A DNA stretch of 64,000 bases, from assembly GCF_000312665.1 (NCBI RefSeq), contig NZ_HF536772.1, positions 2,425,554-2,489,553 of the forward strand, in the 5' to 3' direction. This document shows, in pieces, positions 1-7,634 of the stretch. The notes beneath the pieces were generated by a model that was not told where the DNA came from, searched no databases, and saw only the letters and a program-made list of their open reading frames with translations. Both the position numbers and the translations under genes were made by a program. The DNA is from Rhizobium mesoamericanum STM3625 (GTDB lineage Bacteria > Pseudomonadota > Alphaproteobacteria > Rhizobiales > Rhizobiaceae). Every line of letters starts with the position of its first letter. Position 1 is the stretch's first letter.

Positions 1-126
1 TGACCTAGACTCAAAACGGAGCGCTCGGTGGCATGGCCAATGGCAGCGTTTTGCTGACCAGAATTGGAAAGACCTCGATCGGGGGCATGGCGTGGCCGAC
101 GCAGCACTGCGTCTGTCATATGGAGC

Positions 127-564
127 CTAAGGTTCAACCGTGAAAGCAGTGTACATTCCCGCATTGAAGTGCCCCTGTTCGTTGCAGAACAGCACGTATT
201 TACCGGCTTTGAGGGTCAAGGTGGTATTGCGCGACTTGCCCGGATGCACATCGCCGAGTTCTTTGAGACCCTTGAACTTGTCTTCATCGACACGCGTTCC
301 GCTTGCATCAGTCGGAAAGTCCGCTGGGGCGAGGTCTGTCATGACGAGCAACAGTTCGTGATCTTCGTCGGTGGACGCGTTCTTTACCTGGAACTGAACT
401 TTGCCCGGTTTGACGTGATCAGTGCTTAGTGTGACGCCCTGCGAACCATCTGGCTTGTTCCACAGCTCAGCCCTAACGACGGTCGGGCCAGAGGCGTGAG
501 CCGGAATTACAAGGCTAACGAAGAACGCAACAAAAACGGGCGCACTCAGAGATGATCTGATCAT
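127..564 (-). CDS. Exported cupredoxin (blue-copper-like) protein
   Basis: A 145-residue protein with a signal peptide (about residues 1-24, cut after AHA) followed by one cupredoxin fold. The likely type 1 copper ligands are visible: His69 in the DEDHE segment and the C-terminal loop with Cys127, His132 and Met137. It probably carries or buffers copper or electrons in the periplasm; the partner is unknown. I chose the ATG at 564 rather than the in-frame ATG at 576, because GGAGG lies 5 bases before 564 and the upstream ATG overlaps that ribosome site. An FNR/FixK-type box lies 76 bases upstream, so low-oxygen induction is likely. The copper theme agrees with the genes at 5110-7265. Confidence 0.85.
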   Translation of the reverse strand: MIRSSLSAPVFVAFFVSLVIPAHASGPTVVRAELWNKPDGSQGVTLSTDHVKPGKVQFQVKNASTDEDHELLLVMTDLAPADFPTDASGTRVDEDKFKGLKELGDVHPGKSRNTTLTLKAGKYVLFCNEQGHFNAGMYTAFTVEP

Positions 565-639
565 GCTATCCTCCATTTCACGCTCTGCGCACTAGGCCGC
601 AAAGCCAGAACATATATACGCGACCCATGAGGACGCGAA

Positions 640-653
640 TTGATTTGCATCAA
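640..653 (-). promoter_or_regulatory. FNR/FixK-type box before the cupredoxin gene
   Basis: TTGATTTGCATCAA is an exact TTGAT-N4-ATCAA anaerobox. Its centre is about 82 bp upstream of the cupredoxin ATG, which would fit a class II activator site near -40 with a leader of about 40 nt. The site is read directly; binding by a CRP/FNR-family regulator is inferred. Confidence 0.7.
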
Positions 654-835
654 GGTTCTGATTTTAAAATTCCCACGGTGATTTTGGCCGATCGGCTTGC
701 AACCACATTGGACATCGCACTTTTGCCTCACCATCACCGTCGATCGCCACCAACTTCGCCACCTTCGGCGGATACAGCGAGAGGAACAGGAGGCTCGACT
801 TGAGGACGTGGGAATCTCAATAACGGAGGCCCGCT

Positions 836-1648
836 TTAGTGGGACAACAGGGCCGGTATCCGAAGGTTGTCGAGTAGGCCGCGTGTCACTCCGCCGACCA
901 GGGCTTCGCGCAGCTTGGTGTGCCCATAGGCACCAGCGATAAGAAGATCGGCATGGCACTCTATGGCAGTGTCCTGGATGATGGTGGTGACGTCTTCTCC
1001 GTCGCTGTGCACAGCCGCCAACGCAACCTCGAGTCCTGAATGCCCCAGCGCGTCCACGTAGCGATCAATGAGATCGCAGTTCCGGAAAGCCGCAGCGCCC
1101 ACGCGTATCACGGTTGCTTTCGTGGCCGATTGGATCATCGGATATGCGCTGGAAGCCCCGCGGGCTGCCGTTGCACTCCCATCCCACGCGATCGCGATGT
1201 TGTCGATGCGACCGTAGAAGTCTCCCGACGGGACGAGAAGCAGCGGGCGACCGCTGTCAAAGACGAGGCTTTCAATGATCGGCCTCGCCAGCTCGGTGTT
1301 TTCCAGGATCGTAACGTCGTAGGCGCGGGAAAATTCCGCCAGCGGGATAGTCGTCGACATCGCCTGGGCATCAGTGGGAACAAGCCTTATGTCGAGACCC
1401 ACGCGTTCGGCCCGCTGGCGCAAATGCCTGACGAGCTGAGCAGCAACGTCCCGGTCAAAGCGGTCCGCCTGGAACTCGTCGTCGTCTGAATATGTGTCGG
1501 CCGCTTCGTGGCCATGGCGCCGCGCGGCAGCCAGGCTGGCGACCAGATCGGCACCCTGATGCAAGGAGAACTGGACGGCGTTCTCTATGATCGCGAAGGA
1601 ACTCGCTTCCGGACGCGTGGTCAATGGCAGATGGAACTGTGGTTTCAT
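836..1648 (-). CDS. Universal stress protein, tandem UspA domains (A)
   Basis: A 270-residue cytoplasmic protein of the two-domain UspA type. The C-terminal half ends with the family pattern AYGHTKLREALVGGVTRGLL, close to the nucleotide-binding G-x9-G-S/T region. Such proteins support survival under energy or oxygen stress, but their biochemical activity is mostly undefined. The start at 1648 is chosen because GGGAGG lies 5 bases upstream; the open frame extends 23 codons further without a ribosome site. It follows a second Usp gene (1727-2560) in the same direction with a 78-base gap, so the two are probably one transcript under the box at 2615. Confidence 0.88.
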   Translation of the reverse strand: MKPQFHLPLTTRPEASSFAIIENAVQFSLHQGADLVASLAAARRHGHEAADTYSDDDEFQADRFDRDVAAQLVRHLRQRAERVGLDIRLVPTDAQAMSTTIPLAEFSRAYDVTILENTELARPIIESLVFDSGRPLLLVPSGDFYGRIDNIAIAWDGSATAARGASSAYPMIQSATKATVIRVGAAAFRNCDLIDRYVDALGHSGLEVALAAVHSDGEDVTTIIQDTAIECHADLLIAGAYGHTKLREALVGGVTRGLLDNLRIPALLSH

Positions 1649-1726
1649 GACGCCCTCCCAGACGCGAACATGACGCTCATCGCTTCTAGTGGCCAAGTCG
1701 AACGACAGGGCCGCCAAAAGTATGCA

Positions 1727-2560
1727 CTACCGCGAAAGGAAGAGCGGGGTCTGGCTGTCCTTCAGCATCGAACGTGTGACGCCTCCAAATAAGCGCTGCT
1801 GTATCCGCGGGTGGTTGTAGGCACCCATGACCACCATGTCGGCTGCTACGTCCGTCGCGTGTTGGCGCAAGGTTTCATCCACGCGGCGTCCGCCGCTAGC
1901 CACCCGATCAACCTCGACCTTCACGCCGTGGCGGGCGAGGAACATGGCGATATCGGATCCGGGCTCTTCGCCGTTCTCCCAGCTTCTCGCGACAGGGTCT
2001 ACGATCGTGACGTGCACGGCATCACAGCCCTTCAGGAATTCCATGGACTGGCGCGTGGCACGCGCTGCCTCGTCGCTGGAATCCCAAGCGAGCAGGATAG
2101 ACTTTGGAAACGAGCTCACAGCCTGCGTGCGTGGGTTGATCAGGATCGGCGTCGGAGATTCGAACAGCGCGCCATCGACGATACGTCTCTGAAGATCCTC
2201 GTTGCCAGCAGCTTGCGCTCCGACAAGGACGAGATCGGCGTAAAGTGCATGCTGAGCAATGTCTCTCTCAGCCCATGCGAACTCTGTGTAGATCTCCTGG
2301 ATGTCAAAAGAGAGCTCGGTCCTTTCCAGGGTCTCTTGTACTGCCTTCGTCTCCTCGGCGAGGCGGTCGATTTCCCTTTGTTGGCCTTCGAGCCAGGTCG
2401 TGGATAGCGCTTCGTAGGTGGCGATCGCTGGAACGGCCCCGATGCAAATCACGAGAGCGGTCATGTGGCCGCCCTGCGCCTCGCAAAACTCTATCGCCGA
2501 CTTGAGGTCTTGGTCCCAGCGGTCGACGTCAAAGACGCACATAACGGTTTTGATGCTCAT
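1727..2560 (-). CDS. Universal stress protein, tandem UspA domains (B)
   Basis: A 277-residue two-domain UspA protein. The N-terminal strand is KTVMCVFDVDRW, and the C-terminal half has MGAYNHPRIQQRLFGGVTRSML, the usual nucleotide-loop region. It is similar in layout but clearly diverged from its neighbour at 836-1648 and from the third Usp at 13504-14346. The start at 2560 has an excellent GAAGGAGG ribosome site. A slightly imperfect FNR/FixK box is centred 61 bp upstream, pointing to low-oxygen control of this gene and the following one. Confidence 0.88.
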   Translation of the reverse strand: MSIKTVMCVFDVDRWDQDLKSAIEFCEAQGGHMTALVICIGAVPAIATYEALSTTWLEGQQREIDRLAEETKAVQETLERTELSFDIQEIYTEFAWAERDIAQHALYADLVLVGAQAAGNEDLQRRIVDGALFESPTPILINPRTQAVSSFPKSILLAWDSSDEAARATRQSMEFLKGCDAVHVTIVDPVARSWENGEEPGSDIAMFLARHGVKVEVDRVASGGRRVDETLRQHATDVAADMVVMGAYNHPRIQQRLFGGVTRSMLKDSQTPLFLSR

Positions 2561-2614
2561 CGCACTGCCTCCTTCTCGATAGCCCCGATCATATCGCGTT
2601 CTTGGAAAGTTTCT

Positions 2615-2628
2615 TTGATGCTTGTCAA
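2615..2628 (-). promoter_or_regulatory. FNR/FixK-type box before the Usp pair
   Basis: TTGATGCTTGTCAA has one mismatch to TTGAT-N4-ATCAA (A to G in the right half). It is centred about 61 bp before the Usp start at 2560. Inferred to activate the Usp operon under low oxygen. Confidence 0.55.
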
Positions 2629-2920
2629 AATCGATGCGATCCGCATTTGGATCGATCAGCAGTACCCTCGCACGTCGTTCCCAAATGGTGCTAAAATCTC
2701 CGGGCGAGTGAACCGATGGACAGCTTCTTCATTGAACTCCCAATCAAACTCGGTACCGGAACCCTGCAATGCAACAAGCATTCGATCCGTCAGATCATGG
2801 TTTGCTGCTTCTGCAGATGCGGTGCCCGGGCCGTTCGCGCCCATCCCGAGGCGGGCATGGGATAAAGGCGCCGCTTAGCCCGTCCGGTTCTCGACGTAGG
2901 GGGCGTGTGTCCGTCGGGCG
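2629..2920. other. Intergenic stretch without a convincing gene
   Basis: Between the Usp promoter and the end of the small gene at 2921 there are only short open frames without good ribosome sites, including a 62-codon minus-strand frame at 2656-2844. I recognise no family in them. The stretch may be degraded sequence. Confidence 0.4.
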
Positions 2921-3232
2921 CTAGAAGACGTCCATCCCGTCAAGTCCGACGAACTCCGTCTTGAACCCCTGGACGCGAGCCTGCTTTAACAGGCGATCGG
3001 CGCTCATCATGTCCAACCGCATGCTTCCGGAGAAGCAGGCGCGAAGCGGACAGCAGAACTCCCTTGTCGCCCAGTCGAGAGCCCGCGGCGAGATCATCGT
3101 GACGACCCAATGATCGTCGTCGGCCCGTTCAAGCAGGATGTCGCCTTCGTGCTTTCTGGCAGGAGGGATGGGCGCGCACACGGCGAACGCCCATGCGTCC
3201 TTGTTTTTGGCGTCCATGACTATGTGGTTCAT
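2921..3232 (-). CDS. Small hypothetical protein, anaerobox-linked
   Basis: A 103-residue soluble protein that I cannot assign to a family. It starts MNHIVMDAKNKDAW, has a basic and acidic middle, and carries two adjacent cysteines in REFCCPLRACF (three Cys in seven residues), which might bind metal or form disulfides. There is no signal peptide or membrane segment. The start is well supported by an AGGAGGAGG ribosome site. It is divergent from the alcohol dehydrogenase, and an FNR/FixK-type box sits between the two genes, so both may be induced together at low oxygen. Confidence 0.65.
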   Translation of the reverse strand: MNHIVMDAKNKDAWAFAVCAPIPPARKHEGDILLERADDDHWVVTMISPRALDWATREFCCPLRACFSGSMRLDMMSADRLLKQARVQGFKTEFVGLDGMDVF

Positions 3233-3309
3233 CCTGCTATCCTCCTCCTACTGTGGCCCCATGATGCGGGAGCCATCCTTAAGTTTATCCGCCGGTGCGG
3301 TCGAAGTTG

Positions 3310-3323
3310 TTGATCTAGGTCAA
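3310..3323. promoter_or_regulatory. FNR/FixK-type box in a divergent promoter
   Basis: TTGATCTAGGTCAA matches TTGAT-N4-ATCAA with one change. It lies about 72 bp before the dehydrogenase start (3388) and about 85 bp before the divergent small gene (3232), so it could serve either or both. Confidence 0.6.
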
Positions 3324-3387
3324 GGCGGCAAGCTTCGGCGTGCGGATTGATTGGGAGGATTGACCGGGTGTCGACAAGGAGGAAGAC

Positions 3388-4371
3388 ATGAAGGCGATGG
3401 TCCTGGAAAGGTTCGGGACTCCGCTGCGTCTTGTGGAGACGCCAGACCCACGTCCTTCCGCAGGTCAGGTCTTGATAGCGGTGGAAGCCTGCGGGGTCTG
3501 CCGCACGGACCTTCACGTGTTCGATGGCGACCTTCCAAATCCGAAGCTGCCTCTGGTGCTCGGACATGAGATCGTCGGTCGCGTGGTCGCCGTCGGCGAC
3601 GGCGTCTCGAAAGGCCTTGGGGGTTGGAGGGTGGGCGTGCCGTGGCTTGGGCACACGTGCGGACGGTGCTCATTCTGTCTCGCCGGAACCGAAAACCTCT
3701 GCGACGCACCCGGCTTTACCGGCTATACGCTCGACGGCGGATTTGCGACGCACGTCGTGGCTGACGCAAATTACGCCTTCGTTCTGCCGGACAATTGGGA
3801 GCCCGTCGCAACCGCGCCTCTTCTTTGCGCGGGTCTGATCGGATGGCGATCATTGAAAATGGCGGGAGAAGGAAAGACGATCGGTTTCTATGGCTTCGGC
3901 GCTGCGGCTCACATTCTCGCGCAGGTCTGCCGGTGGCGAAAGCAGGACGTCTTTGCTTTTGTCCGTCCGGGGGACGAGGCGGCAAGCCACTTCGCTCGGG
4001 AATTGGGCGCCACCTGGGCCGGTTTCTCGGACGAGATGCCACCGGTGCAACTGGATGCGGCTATCATATTTGCGCCGGCAGGTGAGCTGGTTCCAAAAGC
4101 CCTGGCGGCGGTCTGTAAAGGTGGCGCCGTCGTTTGCGGGGGCATCCACATGAGCGATGTACCGGCCATGCCCTATCGACTCCTGTGGGGAGAGCGCCGC
4201 ATCGTATCGGTAGCCAATCTGACACGCGACGATGCTCGAGAATTCTTCGAACTCGTGGGACAGGCAAGCATCCGAACCGTCACCACCGCATATCCGTTGG
4301 AGCGTGCCAATGACGCGCTGGCCGACTTGCGGGCCGGGCGCATCAATGGGGCAGCCGTGCTCGTGCCGTGA
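3388..4371 (+). CDS. Zinc-dependent alcohol dehydrogenase
   Basis: A 327-residue medium-chain dehydrogenase of the single-polypeptide bacterial type. The N-terminal GroES-like domain has catalytic zinc ligands Cys38 and His60-Glu61 and the structural zinc cysteines Cys91, Cys94, Cys97 and Cys105 (GHTCGRCSFC pattern). The Rossmann domain follows, with GFYGFGAAAH as the NAD(P)-binding turn. It would oxidise an alcohol or reduce an aldehyde using NAD(P); the substrate is not evident. The start has AGGAGG upstream. The protein is complete, although slightly short in the loop before GVPWLGH. The FNR/FixK-type box at 3310 suggests a role in low-oxygen redox balance. Confidence 0.92.
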   Translation: MKAMVLERFGTPLRLVETPDPRPSAGQVLIAVEACGVCRTDLHVFDGDLPNPKLPLVLGHEIVGRVVAVGDGVSKGLGGWRVGVPWLGHTCGRCSFCLAGTENLCDAPGFTGYTLDGGFATHVVADANYAFVLPDNWEPVATAPLLCAGLIGWRSLKMAGEGKTIGFYGFGAAAHILAQVCRWRKQDVFAFVRPGDEAASHFARELGATWAGFSDEMPPVQLDAAIIFAPAGELVPKALAAVCKGGAVVCGGIHMSDVPAMPYRLLWGERRIVSVANLTRDDAREFFELVGQASIRTVTTAYPLERANDALADLRAGRINGAAVLVP

Positions 4372-4399
4372 CCCAGGTGGTCCTTTGCGGCGACCTAAG

Positions 4400-4630
4400 A
4401 CGCGCCTTGCAAATCATGCGGAAACAACCGCATTTCTGAAGGTTGCGCGCCCGATACGCTATGCACTCCCCCGCATGATCGCAACCGCAGCAGCATCTCC
4501 GAGCGTCGGCAGGAACCCACATCTCATGGAACTTTGGTCGATCACTCACTTGGAAAAGGGTCGCGCGATCAAACCAGAGGAAATCCCGAGCGCCGCAGAT
4601 GTGATCGTCGTCGAGGTGGGTGAAAGCTAC
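4400..4630 (-). pseudogene. Fragment of a metallo-beta-lactamase-fold hydrolase
   Basis: The minus strand encodes a stretch (about 4502-4624) reading FTHLDDDHICGARDFLWFD and then KFHEMWVPADA, which is the metal-binding HxDxDH region of an MBL-fold hydrolase related to ComEC-type C-terminal domains. A weaker family-like run follows down to about 4400. No start, ribosome site or full-length frame exists: upstream the frame runs into a simple repeat and downstream the similarity fades. I read it as a decayed remnant. It lies between two anaerobox-driven units, consistent with a region that has suffered deletions. Confidence 0.6.
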
Positions 4631-4729
4631 GACCCGGAAGGAGCCCGGTCTGCCTCGCCCATATCTTCTCTGATGGCTTTCGGAAGCTCGATTCGCTTGT
4701 CGTAAGGATCGTTTGGGTTCGCGTGTCGG

Positions 4730-4754
4730 CGAAGACGAAGACGAAGACGAAGAG
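4730..4754. repeat. Short GAAGAC hexamer run
   Basis: Three perfect GAAGAC units and a final GAAGAG follow one another. In the minus-strand frame this gives a run of serines upstream of the hydrolase fragment. It is probably a slippage-prone simple repeat in noncoding DNA. The rest of 4755-5020 holds no recognisable gene. Confidence 0.6.
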
Positions 4755-5020
4755 GATGAGATCGTCGTTTGCAAGGCGTATCAAAGTCGTGTCGGCATTG
4801 CCGCTAGGTAAAACGTCATGAAGGCAGGCCCTCGAATACTCCTTCCAAGATCTCCGAAGTGATGGTTTTGCCGTGAGATCAAGCGTTTAGGTCAAATGCC
4901 CGGCTGCCTAGAGCGGTCGATTCTCCGAAAGCACAGCCCGACTCGGGGTAGGCGACGCGTGAGTACGTGGCATCGGGAAGAGAAAACCGCCTTCCTGCGC
5001 GTCGGAGGCCGGGGCGATGT

Positions 5021-5034
5021 TTGATTCAAATCAA
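5021..5034 (+). promoter_or_regulatory. FNR/FixK-type box before the copper membrane operon
   Basis: TTGATTCAAATCAA is an exact TTGAT-N4-ATCAA site centred about 82 bp before the start at 5110. It is probably the activator site for the 5110-6734 operon. Confidence 0.72.
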
Positions 5035-5109
5035 AGAAGAACGAGGCCGACAGGTTCATTGTTCTTTCGTTAAGGTGGCTGCGTACGCAGCCTGGCGGAG
5101 GATTGTTCC

Positions 5110-5454
5110 ATGGCGAACACAATCTTGCATATGCATTCCCAGACATCCCCGGCGACTCCGGCCCATGTTTCGGTTCCGGTGCTTGGCGCGACGCTTGCCG
5201 CCTTCGCCTCCATCTCGTTTCTGCTGTGCATGTTGCTTGGTCTCATTGCCCCCGACTGGGGTCTTCATAGGCCATGGCTGCAGTTCTATCTCGGTCTGAC
5301 GGGCTTCGATCCTCAAAGCCTGGCTTTGGGCCTTATTCAAAGCGTCGTCTACGGCGCCTATGCGGGAGCCTCCATCGCTGCGATCTTCAATTTCATCAGC
5401 CGGCTTTCGGCTGAGCAGCGAGCGAAGCCTCGCATATGGCCGCCGCCAACGTGA
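5110..5454 (+). CDS. DUF5676-like two-helix membrane protein
   Basis: A 114-residue inner-membrane protein with two hydrophobic segments: about residues 22-48 (ending LLGLIAPDWG) and about 70-98 (ALGLIQSVVYGAYAGASIAAIFNF). The spacing, the APDWG turn and the F-N-F-x-S-R end resemble the DUF5676 family, which often sits beside copper or other metal transport genes. Function is unknown. The start has GGAGG about 6 bases upstream. It is the first gene after an FNR/FixK-type box and is followed by two more membrane genes in the same direction. Confidence 0.7.
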   Translation: MANTILHMHSQTSPATPAHVSVPVLGATLAAFASISFLLCMLLGLIAPDWGLHRPWLQFYLGLTGFDPQSLALGLIQSVVYGAYAGASIAAIFNFISRLSAEQRAKPRIWPPPT

Positions 5455-5529
5455 CCAAAGACGGAATCGGCTGACGCGGTCCGATGGACCACGCGCTCCT
5501 TCCCGAACTCCTTCGACCAAGGCATTCTC

Positions 5530-5799
5530 ATGAACGACAACTATCCCCCACATGCCTGGAGCACCTACAGCCGGACCGTCTTCATCGCCTTCGTCGTAAT
5601 CGCTCTGGGGCTTATCGCCTACGAGCACCGCGTGCACGTTCTCGGCATCCTGCCGTGGCTGCTCATCCTGGCCTGTCCGCTGATGCATCTCTTCATGCAT
5701 CATGGCCATGGCGGTCATTCCGTCCATTCCGGTCACGACCATGCCGGCCACCAGGCGGGCATGAACCAACGGTGGCGCAAGGAGAGCGACGATGTCTGA
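5530..5799 (+). CDS. DUF2933 small membrane protein with His-rich tail
   Basis: An 89-residue protein with one or two membrane helices (about residues 17-52) and the DUF2933 hallmark [16 protein letters not shown], followed by a histidine-rich tail that could bind metal. Family members usually accompany copper-resistance genes and isoprenylcysteine methyltransferase-like genes; that link is contextual and the function is unknown. Its last 8 bases overlap the start of the next gene, so translation is probably coupled. Confidence 0.78.
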   Translation: MNDNYPPHAWSTYSRTVFIAFVVIALGLIAYEHRVHVLGILPWLLILACPLMHLFMHHGHGGHSVHSGHDHAGHQAGMNQRWRKESDDV

Positions 5800-6469
5800 A
5801 ACCCCGGCCTACGGCCTCTGGAGCCTGGTGATCATCAATTCCGTGGTGTTCATCGTCTTCGCCGCGAGCTTCACAAGACTTCAGACGAAACTGGACTGGC
5901 GCTCACTGGGCGCCTTCTCCGCCTTCGTTGTCGCGCTCTTTACAGAGATGTACGGCTTCCCGCTCACCATCTACCTGCTGTCCGGCTGGCTTGGCCGACA
6001 GTTTCCCGGCGTCGACTTCTGGTCGCACGACGCCGGCCACCTGCTGGAGATGATGTTCGGCTGGCGCGTCAACCCGCATTTCGGGCCATTCCATCTCACG
6101 AGCAACATTCTGATCATCTCGGGCTTCTGGCTGCTCGCCTCGAGCTGGCACGTGCTCTACGCCGCCCAACGCGAGCATCGCTTGGCGACCAGAGGACCCT
6201 ACGCCCGCGTCCGACACCCGCAATACGACGCCTTCGTCATCATTATGATAGGGTTCCTGCTGCAGTGGCCGACCCTGGTGACGCTCGCCATGTTCCCGGT
6301 GCTGGTCTGGGTCTACGTGCGTCTTGCGAAGCGAGAGGAGGAGGTCTCGCGGGCCGAATTCGGAGCGGCGTGGGACGCCTATGCCAGAACGGTTCCGCGT
6401 TTCCTTCCGAGGTTCGGCCACGGAACGGATGCAGCCGGAAGCCATCGGGGAGGAGCGTTTCATGACTGA
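5792..6469 (+). CDS. Isoprenylcysteine carboxyl methyltransferase-family membrane protein
   Basis: A 225-residue integral membrane protein with about five helices. The C-terminal half carries the ICMT/phospholipid methyltransferase pattern [16 protein letters not shown], which forms part of the SAM site, and [26 protein letters not shown], the usual tail. Bacteria lack prenylated CAAX proteins, so the true substrate is not known; homologues are common in copper-resistance loci. It overlaps both the preceding gene and the following one by 8 bases, giving a tightly coupled operon that originally ran into a copper ATPase. Confidence 0.82.
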   Translation: MSETPAYGLWSLVIINSVVFIVFAASFTRLQTKLDWRSLGAFSAFVVALFTEMYGFPLTIYLLSGWLGRQFPGVDFWSHDAGHLLEMMFGWRVNPHFGPFHLTSNILIISGFWLLASSWHVLYAAQREHRLATRGPYARVRHPQYDAFVIIMIGFLLQWPTLVTLAMFPVLVWVYVRLAKREEEVSRAEFGAAWDAYARTVPRFLPRFGHGTDAAGSHRGGAFHD

Positions 6470-6734
6470 TCATTATATATGCGAAGGCCACGCCCATTAT
6501 CATCATCGTCACGGCGAAGAGAAGCCTGGCATCCAAGCGGGCATCGGACCAAAGCCTAAGGATGAAATCATCTACACGTGCCCGATGCATCCGCAAATCC
6601 GGCAGATCGGTCCCGGCACCTGTTCGATCTGTGGTCTGACGCTGGAGCCCGAGAACGCCACCACCGTCATCGCGCTGTCCTCCGTCAGCGTTACCGGCAA
6701 CTCCCTGCGAGCGCGCCACTCGTCTATCAACTAG
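6462..6734 (+). pseudogene. Copper P-type ATPase collapsed to its two ends
   Basis: The open frame is only 90 codons. Residues 1-65 are a His-rich start and a heavy-metal-binding domain (YTCPMHPQIRQIGPGTCSICG), as found at the N terminus of CopA/SilP-type ATPases. The frame then passes directly into ALSSVSVTGNSLRAR, which resembles the last transmembrane helix and tail of the same ATPases (usual form ALSSVSVIGNALRLR). All catalytic parts (CPC, DKTGT, ATP site) are missing. The simplest reading is a large in-frame internal deletion. A short metal-binding peptide could still be made, since the ATG overlaps the previous gene by 8 bases. Downstream, at 6749-6772, another frame reads DPICGMPV, like the start of a YHS domain. 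Confidence 0.7.
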
Positions 6735-6827
6735 GCCGGGGCCCCAGGGATCCGATCTGTGGGATGCCTGTCCCACGTGGAATGGACGACGCAGGTCGAA
6801 GAGGAGACAATCCAAAGGAGAATGGAC

Positions 6828-7265
6828 ATGACTACGACAAGATTGCCAAAGACGGCCGTGCTGGCGGCGCTGATCGCGATCGGCGGAACTGGTATAGTGC
6901 TCGCACAAACGAACGAAGCTGACCCCCATCATCCTGCGGCGTCAGCGCAGGCAGCCCCGCCGTCAGACGCGGATGACGGAGGTGCAGGACAGAGCGAGGG
7001 AGCCATGCCTGGAGGATCCGGCATGATGCCCGGAATGATGGGGCGGAACATGGTCATGCCGTCGGGAATGATGGGCGGCATGCCGATGATGGCGATGCGC
7101 GCGCACATGATGAAGTTCATGTTCGCGATCGCCGACGCCGACGGAGACGGTGCGCTGTCCTTCGAAGAGGTGACGGCGATCCACAAGCGGATCTTCGACA
7201 GCGTGGATGCGAACAAGGACGGCAAGGTCACGACCGAGGAAATTCAGGCCTTTATGCAGCCCTAG
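6828..7265 (+). CDS. Exported Met-rich EF-hand protein
   Basis: A 145-residue protein with a signal peptide (about residues 1-27, cut after LAQ or nearby), a methionine-rich segment (16 Met between residues 60 and 98) and two EF-hand loops, DADGDGALSFEE (103-114) and DANKDGKVTTEE (127-138). The EF hands should bind calcium, and the Met-rich part is typical of Cu(I)-binding periplasmic proteins. Copper binding is inferred from composition and from the copper genes upstream. The ATG at 6828 is preferred: AAGGAG is 7 bases away, whereas the ATG at 6822 sits too close to it. Confidence 0.8.
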   Translation: MTTTRLPKTAVLAALIAIGGTGIVLAQTNEADPHHPAASAQAAPPSDADDGGAGQSEGAMPGGSGMMPGMMGRNMVMPSGMMGGMPMMAMRAHMMKFMFAIADADGDGALSFEEVTAIHKRIFDSVDANKDGKVTTEEIQAFMQP

Positions 7266-7479
7266 CGGAGCTGAGGGGACTGGCCTCGTAAGCTCTGTGA
7301 ATGGTCGCGGAGCTATCTTTTGGTTTTTGTTGGGGAGTTTTAGGCTGGACGAATCCAATCAACCTACTCCCGGAGGTTTTCTCGTTGGACGCAACACAAA
7401 GACCGTCCCGGCCGGGCTGATCTTCAACTGAATGTTTGCCTCACAGATGGCTCACATTCGGCAAAGTCCCGTTTCCGAT

Positions 7480-7525
7480 CCTAACTGATGGTGCCGCGCG
7501 TCGTGGCACCATCAGTCTGGTTAGG
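7480..7525. repeat. Long imperfect inverted repeat
   Basis: CCTAACTGATGGTGCC is matched by its reverse complement about 10 bases later, with a short bulge between the GGCACCATCA and GTTAGG halves. The stem would have about 16 pairs. There is no T-tract directly after it. It lies in the gene-free 7266-7634 gap between the accessory segment and nrdJ. Confidence 0.7.
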
Positions 7526-7527
7526 CC

Positions 7528-7605
7528 CGTGCTATTCCAGTTAATCGTGACTCTTCAATGCGCGTGTTCGTGACTCGGAGTATCGGAGTTCGTGCTATTT
7601 CAGTT
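7528..7605 (+). repeat. Two interleaved short direct repeats
   Basis: CGTGCTATTCCAGTT (7528-7542) recurs with one change at 7591-7605. Between the copies, CGTGACTC occurs twice (7546-7553 and 7569-7576). The ordered arrangement A-B-B-A next to a long inverted repeat resembles protein-binding arms or an excision scar, but no integrase gene is present. Confidence 0.5.
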
Positions 7606-7634
7606 GAGCCTATCCATACATCTCAGCGACCCAA

